Part shown: positions 1 to 4,909 of the stretch, one piece after another
Layout of the letters: the number at the start of each line of letters is the position of its first letter
Numbering within the stretch: position 1 is the first letter of the stretch
Assembly (NCBI GenBank): GCA_015494005.1
Contig: WGCB01000692.1
Span: 1 to 8,129, forward strand
DNA length: 8,129 bases
Direction of reading: 5' to 3'
DNA from: Caldilineaceae bacterium
Lineage (GTDB): Bacteria > Chloroflexota > Anaerolineae > Caldilineales > Caldilineaceae
Notes under the pieces: model-generated
Databases searched by the model: none
What the model was told of the DNA's origin: nothing
Seen by the model: only the letters and a program-made list of their open reading frames with translations
Program-made: the position numbers and the translations under genes

Positions 1-1362
1 ATGGTCCTCTGACCTGTCCGGGCGCAGGAGGGCGTCCATCTCCTGAGTCTCGTCCTCGTGGATGCCCGGGTCCGCCTCCTGGGGCGGGTTGGCCGCTGCC
101 GCCAGGAACTCCTCCGGGACAGCTTCGCCACCGTTCAGGGGCGAGTCCAGGGGATCGGCCCCATCCCCGTCCTGGCCCAGGGGCCAGCGGGAGGTCACCG
201 AGGCCAGCACCGGGAGCTCGTCCAAGGCGTACTGGGCGCCGGCGGCTTCGGCCACCGGGTCATCATGGGACCGCTCCGGGAGCACCTCCGAGGGTTCGGC
301 CGCTGTGAGCTGATCCACGGCCAGCATCTCCTGGGGGGAGGGAAGCTGCTGCAGCTTCTGGTAGAGCTCTCCCAAGAGCCGGCCCGCCTGCTCCAGGGGC
401 AGGCGCCGCAGGGGCGTGTCCGAGCTCTCCCACAGCTCCTCCAGGGCGGGGAAGTCCCACAGCGCGGTGAGGACGCTCTCGCTGCGGTAGTTGGTCATCT
501 CCACCAGCAGGCCGCTCTGGCGGGGCGTCAGCTCCTGGGGGGCCAGGATGGCCGACCGGCCGATGAAAGGGTGGCGGGGAGGCCGCCCCACCGGATTGGG
601 CCCCACCAGGAAGCTGGCCACGCCGAAGAGCTGGTTCTCCTGCATGCGAGCCAGGATGCCCGAACGCAGTTTCTCGTAGAGGGCCACCTCCGTGGCCGCG
701 CCCTGGGCCACCAGGATTTCCGCCTGCTGATAGGCCAGGAGCCGGCCCACCTCCGGATAGAGCACGTCGCTGCCCAGCATGATCCCCAGGCGGCCCACGT
801 CCGTCTGGATCACCCGCCACTCGCTGCCAGCCAGGGCCAGCCCCTCGTCCTCCGGGTGGAGCATGCCCTTGGCCTGATAGCCCAGGAGCTCCCCGCTGGG
901 GCCGAAGACCCCGGTGATGTTGCGGATCACCCCGTCCAGGGGGTCGGGGAGATAGGCGCTGGGGGCCACCACGGTCATGTCGAACTCCCGGGCCAGGCCG
1001 CCGTAGAACTCCACGTAGGCCTGCCACAGGCTCTCCGGGGCCACCTCCAGCATGCCAGCCAGGAGGCGGCGGAAATCCACACCCAGAAGGCGGCTGGTGG
1101 CCCGAGCCAGGCTGCCGCTGATGCGCTCCCAGAGGCTGGCCTGGCGACGCCGAGCCCAGTCGCTCCGCTTGAGCAAGCCCATCTGGACGCCACCTATAAG
1201 AGGCGGGGCCAGCATGACGCCGGCCAGTTCGGGGAAAACGATCAGGCGGGCTCGTTTGTTGGCCGCCAGGCGGAAAAAGCGTTCCACATCCTGGCGGTGT
1301 TCGTCCAGGCTTCTCGGCAAGGCCATGCGTTGCTGTACGGAGGCTACAACAAGCTTGTCCAC
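1..1362 (-). CDS. Nitrilase-superfamily (carbon-nitrogen hydrolase fold) protein, catalytic Cys replaced by Gly; C-terminus beyond window
   Basis: 454 codons are visible; no stop occurs before the window edge, so the C-terminus is missing. Residues 1-300 read as a carbon-nitrogen hydrolase domain: KLVVASVQ strand, catalytic-Glu motif VFPE (E45), the Lys motif GYQAKGMLHPEDE (K165), and the nucleophile-elbow segment GIMLGSDVLYPE (193-204). Family members normally have Cys-Tyr-Asp where this protein has Gly197-Ser-Asp, so the nucleophile is absent. Residues 60-125 hold a long Arg/Leu-rich insertion. From about 345 the chain becomes a Pro/Ala/Glu/Asp-rich low-complexity tail that looks disordered. 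The start is GTG at 1360-1362, 5 nt after AGAGGAG; an in-frame stop at 1387-1389 rules out a much longer protein. No signal peptide is seen. An amidase-like function is not supported; a binding, scaffolding or regulatory role is inference. The gene is divergent from the tRNA-Glu gene. Confidence 0.85.
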   Translation of the reverse strand, partial: MDKLVVASVQQRMALPRSLDEHRQDVERFFRLAANKRARLIVFPELAGVMLAPPLIGGVQMGLLKRSDWARRRQASLWERISGSLARATSRLLGVDFRRLLAGMLEVAPESLWQAYVEFYGGLAREFDMTVVAPSAYLPDPLDGVIRNITGVFGPSGELLGYQAKGMLHPEDEGLALAGSEWRVIQTDVGRLGIMLGSDVLYPEVGRLLAYQQAEILVAQGAATEVALYEKLRSGILARMQENQLFGVASFLVGPNPVGRPPRHPFIGRSAILAPQELTPRQSGLLVEMTNYRSESVLTALWDFPALEELWESSDTPLRRLPLEQAGRLLGELYQKLQQLPSPQEMLAVDQLTAAEPSEVLPERSHDDPVAEAAGAQYALDELPVLASVTSRWPLGQDGDGADPLDSPLNGGEAVPEEFLAAAANPPQEADPGIHEDETQEMDALLRPDRSEDH

Positions 1363-1367
1363 AGGCA

Positions 1368-1374
1368 CTCCTCT
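1368..1374 (-). promoter_or_regulatory. Shine-Dalgarno site fixing the GTG start of the nitrilase-like gene
   Basis: AGAGGAG on the minus strand ends 5 nt before GTG (1360-1362). The other in-frame GTG (1366-1368) overlaps this site and has no better site of its own, so 1362 is preferred. Confidence 0.7.
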
Positions 1375-1454
1375 TCTGGTGGCTCCTCAACTGCCTCACA
1401 AACCGCGCTTCCGGGGTCTGTTTCCCGGTTACGACAAACAACCCCTGTTTAGGT

Positions 1455-1463
1455 AGTTTACCA
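1455..1463 (-). promoter_or_regulatory. Possible second (proximal) extended -10 promoter of the nitrilase-like gene
   Basis: Minus-strand TGG-TAAACT is an extended -10 element with no good -35. It would give a leader of about 85 nt. The surrounding CTGTGGTAAACTACC closely matches the helicase promoter near 6813. This is the weaker of two candidates for this gene. Confidence 0.35.
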
Positions 1464-1517
1464 CAGATCCGGGCCGAACGGGCATTTCCCCAAGGAATTT
1501 TCGCCCGGCAATCGCGT

Positions 1518-1526
1518 ATTATACCA
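1518..1526 (-). promoter_or_regulatory. Extended -10 promoter of the nitrilase-like gene
   Basis: Minus-strand TGG-TATAAT is a consensus -10 hexamer (1518-1523) preceded by a TGn extension. The -35 region 17 bases upstream (CAGAAA) is poor, as is tolerated for extended -10 promoters. The expected start near 1511 gives a leader of about 150 nt. Together with the tRNA promoter this fills the 300-base divergent intergenic region 1363-1662, in which I see no gene. Confidence 0.55.
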
Positions 1527-1612
1527 CGACATCGCCCCACTTTCTGGACGATTTCAGTCACGAACTTAAACGACTAACCCACGGCTGGCAGGGCAGGTTA
1601 AGGCCAGAAAAC

Positions 1613-1641
1613 TTGACCCTCCCCCCCAAAGCTGCTATACT
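1613..1641 (+). promoter_or_regulatory. Sigma70-type promoter of tRNA-Glu
   Basis: TTGACC (1613-1618), a 17-base spacer and TATACT (1636-1641) form a near-consensus promoter. The predicted start near 1648 lies about 15 nt before the mature tRNA, which is typical of a short 5' leader removed by RNase P. Confidence 0.85.
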
Positions 1642-1662
1642 GCCAGCCGTGTGCAGGAGCGC

Positions 1663-1735
1663 GCCCCCATCGTCTAGTGGACCAGGACTCAGGCCTTTCA
1701 AGCCTGCAACAGGGGTTCGAATCCCCTTGGGGGCA
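1663..1735 (+). tRNA. tRNA-Glu, anticodon UUC
   Basis: A complete cloverleaf can be drawn. The acceptor stem GCCCCCA pairs with TGGGGGC, with discriminator A at 1735. The D stem is GTCT/GGAC. The anticodon stem CAGGC/GCCTG encloses loop CTTTCAA, with anticodon TTC at 1697-1699. The variable loop is CAAC, and the T arm is AGGGG-TTCGAAT-CCCCT. The CCA end is not encoded (TCA follows), so a nucleotidyltransferase must add it. The product decodes GAA/GAG and also supplies Glu-tRNA to tetrapyrrole synthesis where that route is used. It is a single-gene unit with its own promoter and terminator. Confidence 0.97.
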
Positions 1736-1751
1736 TCACGCAGACCCTACC

Positions 1752-1779
1752 AAGGCCTCGCTTCGGCGGGGCCTTTTTT
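1752..1779 (+). terminator. Intrinsic terminator of tRNA-Glu
   Basis: AAGGCCTCGC pairs with GCGGGGCCTT (10 bp, one U-G pair) around a UUCG tetraloop, and the right arm runs directly into a T run. It begins 16 nt after the tRNA. Confidence 0.92.
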
Positions 1780-1925
1780 CATGCCCTGCCTTCCTGGATC
1801 GGGTGTGGGCCCCGTGCACCCGAGCTGCCATCGCGAGGGAGTGTCGTAAGCGTGGACCAATCGTCGACGTGGCGACATTTTTCCGCTGCAACCATTAAAA
1901 AACCATTAGAATTTAGGGTGAACGG
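1780..1925. other. Non-coding gap between the tRNA terminator and the operon promoter
   Basis: Short open frames here have no ribosome site and no protein-like composition. Visible structure is a 7-bp inverted repeat TCGGGTG/CACCCGA (1799-1805 and 1817-1823). There is also an A/T-rich patch with a direct repeat ACCATTA (1891-1897, 1902-1908), which lies where an UP element of the following promoter would sit. Confidence 0.5.
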
Positions 1926-1954
1926 TTGCGGTTGTCAGACAAAAAGCCTATACT
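1926..1954 (+). promoter_or_regulatory. Probable promoter of the oxidoreductase-tryptophanase unit
   Basis: TTGCGG (1926-1931), a 17-base spacer and TATACT (1949-1954) match the sigma70 layout, and the -10 is identical to that of the tRNA promoter. An A/T-rich segment lies just upstream. The predicted start near 1961 leaves a long leader of about 205 nt. Confidence 0.55.
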
Positions 1955-2018
1955 TGTTTTTGGACAGGTGGTTCGATTTTTCGCTTCGTGATGCATGGCA
2001 ATACTGCAGGAGTGCCCG

Positions 2019-2046
2019 CCCGGTACCGTGTCCGGGTCTTTGTTTT
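2019..2046 (+). terminator. Possible leader terminator (attenuator) before the oxidoreductase gene
   Basis: CCCGG (2019-2023) pairs with CCGGG (2032-2036) across an 8-nt loop, followed by TCTTTGTTTT. The stem is short, so this is tentative. It lies between the inferred promoter and the first gene, and the tRNA upstream already has its own terminator. Confidence 0.3.
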
Positions 2047-2167
2047 GCCCTCTGCGGAGCCTCTCACACGCCCGCTGTCCCGGCCATGACAGGCCGTCCC
2101 ACCCACACAGCTCAGCGCTCTGTTTATCGGCTTGGTCCCAGCATGCACGCTCGATCCAGGAGGGGGA

Positions 2168-3154
2168 ATGAAGGATTCGATTCATTGGGGGATCATCGGC
2201 ACCGGCGCGATTGCCCACAAGTTCGCTCAAGGCCTGGCTCTGTTGAACGACGCCAAGCTGATGGCCGTGGCCTCGCGTCGCCAGGAGACAGCCGATGCCT
2301 TTGGGCAGCAGCACCGGATTCCTCGCTGCTACGGCTCCTACGCGGCGCTGGCCCAGGATCCAGACATCCACGTGGTCTACGTGGCCACGCCCCACCCTTT
2401 CCACAAAGAGAACACCCTCCTCTGCTTGGAAGCGAACAAGGCGGTCCTCTGCGAGAAGCCCTTCGCCCTGAACGCTCAGGAGGCCCGGGCCATGGTCCAG
2501 GCCGCCCGGGAACGGGGCCTCTTCCTCATGGAAGCTATGTGGACTCGTTTCCTGCCCCTGATGGTGAAGATCCGAGAGATGCTGGAGCAGGGCAGCCTGG
2601 GCGCCATCCAGATGCTGGCCGCGGACTTCGGCGCCCACTTCCCCTTTGACCCGGCCCACCGGGCCTACAACCCAGACCTGGGAGGCGGCGCCCTCCTGGA
2701 CCTGGGTGTCTACGTGGTCTCCCTGGCCTCCATGGTCTTCGGCGGCCCCCCGGAGCAGATGACCTCCCTGGTGACCCTGGCCGAGACCGGCGTGGACGAG
2801 CAGGAGGGCATGGTCTTCCGCTACCCGGACGGCCAGATCGCCATCCTCTCTGCCTCCATGCGGGTGACCACGCCCCAGGAGGCCACCATCGTGGGCACTC
2901 ATGGCCGAGTGCGTATCCATCGCCCCTGGTGGGCGGCCAGCCGCTTCACTCTGGCCACGGAGACCCAGGAAACGGACATGATCATCCCCTTCGCTGGCAA
3001 TGGCTACAACTACGAGGCCCGAGAGGTCATGGCCTGCCTGCGGGCCGGCAAGACGGAGAGCGACGTCATGCCCCTGGACGAGACCCTCTCCATCATGGAG
3101 ACCATGGACCAGCTCCGGGCCCAGTGGGGCCTGCGCTACCCTCAGGAGCACTGA
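2168..3154 (+). CDS. Gfo/Idh/MocA-family NAD(P)-dependent oxidoreductase, dihydrodiol dehydrogenase-like
   Basis: 328 residues, the usual length for the family. The N-terminal Rossmann domain begins WGIIGTGAIA (GxGxxA at 11-16). The family motif CEKPFA (95-100) carries the conserved Lys97. The segment MEAMWTRFLP (121-130) and GGGALLDLGVY (172-182) are typical of the dimeric dihydrodiol dehydrogenase branch, where this Lys and the Tyr (here Tyr182) are the expected catalytic pair. The C-terminal half should form the open beta-sheet that binds substrate. It is a soluble cytoplasmic protein that presumably oxidises or reduces a cyclic diol or sugar-like compound; the substrate cannot be read from sequence. 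The start at 2168 follows AGGAGGGGG; an in-frame ATG at 2132 would add 12 residues without a ribosome site. The tryptophanase gene follows after 125 bases with no promoter seen, so the two are likely cotranscribed. Confidence 0.9.
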   Translation: MKDSIHWGIIGTGAIAHKFAQGLALLNDAKLMAVASRRQETADAFGQQHRIPRCYGSYAALAQDPDIHVVYVATPHPFHKENTLLCLEANKAVLCEKPFALNAQEARAMVQAARERGLFLMEAMWTRFLPLMVKIREMLEQGSLGAIQMLAADFGAHFPFDPAHRAYNPDLGGGALLDLGVYVVSLASMVFGGPPEQMTSLVTLAETGVDEQEGMVFRYPDGQIAILSASMRVTTPQEATIVGTHGRVRIHRPWWAASRFTLATETQETDMIIPFAGNGYNYEAREVMACLRAGKTESDVMPLDETLSIMETMDQLRAQWGLRYPQEH

Positions 3155-3164
3155 GATCCCTGGG

Positions 3165-3211
3165 CCCAGATCGACGAGCCCAGATCGTCGAGCCGAGCTC
3201 CTCGATCCGGG
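3165..3211 (+). repeat. Three-copy 14-bp repeat forming an imperfect hairpin between the two genes
   Basis: CCCAGATCGACGAG (3165-3178) is followed directly by CCCAGATCGTCGAG (3179-3192), which differs at one base. After a 5-base loop comes an inverted third copy, CTCCTCGATCCGGG (3198-3211), which pairs with 11 of 14 bases of copy two. No T run follows, so it is not a standard terminator. It could be an mRNA processing or stability element, or a protein-binding site. Confidence 0.6.
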
Positions 3212-3279
3212 ACCGTTCCATCCCCCGTTTTCCCGTTCCCCCTCCACCCAGCCGAAGACCACCTTCCAGGAGCCCAGCC

Positions 3280-4674
3280 ATGCCTTTTCGCACCATCATT
3301 GAGCCCTTCCGCATCAAGACGGTGGAGCCCATCCGCCACACCACCCGGGCCCAGCGAGAATTTGCCCTGAAGACGGCCCACTACAACCTCTTCCTGCTCA
3401 AAGCCCAGGACGTGCTCATCGACCTGCTCACAGACTCCGGGACCGGAGCCATGTCCTCGGCCCAGTGGGCGGGCATGATGCAGGGGGACGAGTCCTACGC
3501 CGGGGCCACCTCCTTCTACCGCTTCGAGCAGGCGGTCAAGGAGATCACCCACCTGGCCCACGTGATCCCCACCCACCAGGGCCGGGCCGCGGAGCGCATC
3601 CTCTTCGGCTCCCTGCTCAAGCCTGGGGACATCGTGCCCAACAACACCCATTTCGACACCACCCGGGCCAACGTGGAATACCGCAAGGCCACGGCCCTGG
3701 ACATCCCCATCCCCGAGGCCCGGGACCCCCAGCTGGAGCATCCCTTCAAGGGCAACATCGACCTGGAGGCTCTGGAGAAGGTGCTGCAGGAGAACCCCGG
3801 CCGGGTGCCCTTGGCCATGATCACCGTGACCAACAACTCCGGTGGCGGCCAGCCGGTGAGCATGGCCAACATCCGGGAGGCCAGCCGCATCTGCCATCGC
3901 CACGGGGTGCCCCTCTTCCTGGACGCCTGCCGCTTTGCGGAGAACGCCTGGTTCATCAAGCTGCGGGAGGAGGGCTACCAGGAGAAGACGCCCCGGGAGA
4001 TCGCCCAGGAGATGTTCAGCTACGTGGACGGCTGCACCATGAGCGCCAAAAAGGACGGCCTGGCCAACATCGGCGGCTTCCTGGCCATGAACGACGGGGA
4101 GCTGGCCCAGCGCTGCAAGAACATGCTCATCCTCACCGAGGGCTTCCCCACCTACGGCGGCCTGGCCGGCTACGACCTGGAGGCCATCGCCGTGGGCCTC
4201 CACGAGGTCCTGGACGAGGACTACCTGCGCTACCGCATCCGCTCCGTGGCCTACATCGGCGAGGAGCTGATCCGGGACGGCATCCCCATCGTGCGGCCGC
4301 CCGGAGGCCACGCCATCTACATCGACGCCAAGGCCATGCTGCCCCACATCCCCCAGCACGAGTACCCGGCCTGGGCCCTCTCCCTGGTCCTCTACCTGGA
4401 GGGGGGCGTCCGCACCGCGGAGATCGGCTCGGTCATGTTCGGCCAGCAGCCGGACGGCACGGAGAAGCCCGCGCCCATGGAGCTGGTGCGCCTGGCCTTC
4501 CCCCGCCGCACCTACACCCAGAGCCACGCGGACTACCTGGTGGAGGTGCTTCTCCACGTGAACGGGCTGAAGGATCGCATCCGGGGTGTGCGCATCGTGG
4601 AGGCCCCGCCCACCCTGCGCCACTTCACCGCGAAGATGGCCCCGGCCCACGGCAGTCTGGTGGCCAAGGAGTGA
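3280..4674 (+). CDS. tnaA: Tryptophanase (L-tryptophan indole-lyase)
   Basis: 464 residues, matching the beta-eliminating lyase family (E. coli TnaA 471). This PLP- and K+-dependent enzyme splits L-tryptophan into indole, pyruvate and ammonia in the cytoplasm. Family residues seen: LTDSGTGA (50-57), GDESYAG with catalytic Tyr73, THQGR (98-102), Asn186, Asp215 and Arg218 in LDACRFAEN, PLP lysine Lys258 in SAKKD, and carboxylate-binding Arg404. Three positions separate tryptophanase from tyrosine phenol-lyase: Asp126 in HFDTTR, Ile382 in AEIGS and His448 in LRHFTAK. These are tryptophanase residues; phenol-lyase has Thr, Arg and Phe. Much of the rest (AQWAGMM, FSYVDGCTMS, NIGGFLAMND) is closer to phenol-lyase. 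The ATG follows AGGAG by 7 nt and aligns with known N-termini. No TnaC-like leader peptide is found in the 125 bases upstream, and no TnaB transporter is in the window. Confidence 0.92.
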   Translation: MPFRTIIEPFRIKTVEPIRHTTRAQREFALKTAHYNLFLLKAQDVLIDLLTDSGTGAMSSAQWAGMMQGDESYAGATSFYRFEQAVKEITHLAHVIPTHQGRAAERILFGSLLKPGDIVPNNTHFDTTRANVEYRKATALDIPIPEARDPQLEHPFKGNIDLEALEKVLQENPGRVPLAMITVTNNSGGGQPVSMANIREASRICHRHGVPLFLDACRFAENAWFIKLREEGYQEKTPREIAQEMFSYVDGCTMSAKKDGLANIGGFLAMNDGELAQRCKNMLILTEGFPTYGGLAGYDLEAIAVGLHEVLDEDYLRYRIRSVAYIGEELIRDGIPIVRPPGGHAIYIDAKAMLPHIPQHEYPAWALSLVLYLEGGVRTAEIGSVMFGQQPDGTEKPAPMELVRLAFPRRTYTQSHADYLVEVLLHVNGLKDRIRGVRIVEAPPTLRHFTAKMAPAHGSLVAKE

Positions 4675-4741
4675 TCTCCGCTGCTCCTTCTCACCCCAGG
4701 TGAAAGGGGCGCTCCAGGGAATGGCCAAGGCAAACTGGAAC

Positions 4742-4780
4742 AAAAAACGAGGGCGGCTGGAGTCTCTCCAACCGCCCTCG
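4742..4780 (-). terminator. Intrinsic terminator of the DEAD-box helicase gene
   Basis: Read on the minus strand, CGAGGGCGGTTGGAG pairs with CTCCAGCCGCCCTCG (15 bp, one U-G pair, 3-nt loop), followed directly by TTTTTTG. On the plus strand the same hairpin has a C-A mismatch and no T run, so it serves the helicase (about 130 bases after its stop) rather than tnaA. I find no clear terminator for tnaA. Confidence 0.9.
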
Positions 4781-4835
4781 AACGCGTTTCAGGATTCATT
4801 TCTGGCAGCGACTGCATTGCACCCACGGCGAGATT

Positions 4836-4896
4836 GTGAGCTTGAGGAGAGTGGGGATCGATTCTCGGTCAGAGAGCCGTCAATCGCTCACTCTCC
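4836..4896. repeat. Competing inverted repeats in the convergent intergenic region
   Basis: GGAGAGTG (4846-4853) pairs with CACTCTCC (4889-4896), while GTGAGC (4836-4841) pairs with GCTCAC (4886-4891). The two right arms share three bases, so only one can form at a time. The region lies in the 3' untranslated part of the helicase mRNA. Its role is unknown and it may be chance. Confidence 0.3.
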
Positions 4897-4909
4897 CATC
4901 TCCGCCCGT

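Noticed and set aside
58..1452. Open frame of 464 codons on the plus strand, antisense to the nitrilase-like gene
   Set aside because: It is in codon register with the minus-strand gene, where high GC in third positions removes stops. Its protein is a repetitive mix of Gln, Gly, Leu and His with no family signature.
263..1561. Open frame of 432 codons on the minus strand overlapping the nitrilase-like gene
   Set aside because: Pro/Gly/Arg-rich composition is typical of an out-of-frame reading of GC-rich DNA. The overlapping GTG-started frame carries the recognisable motifs.
1613..1898. Short plus-strand open frames over the tRNA-Glu gene and its terminator
   Set aside because: They overlap a well-formed tRNA and terminator and have no independent coding evidence.
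1991..2089. 32-codon open frame that could be a TnaC-like leader peptide
   Set aside because: It contains no tryptophan codon and no Shine-Dalgarno site, and it precedes the oxidoreductase rather than tnaA.
1995..2171. 58-codon open frame whose TGA overlaps the oxidoreductase ATG (ATGA)
   Set aside because: The overlap is suggestive of translational coupling, but there is no ribosome site before its ATG. The Ser/His/Cys-rich translation does not look like a protein.
3142..4743. Open frame of 533 codons on the minus strand, antisense to tnaA
   Set aside because: It is a mirror of a highly GC3-biased gene, made of Leu/His/Gly/Val runs without motifs. tnaA on the other strand is unmistakable.
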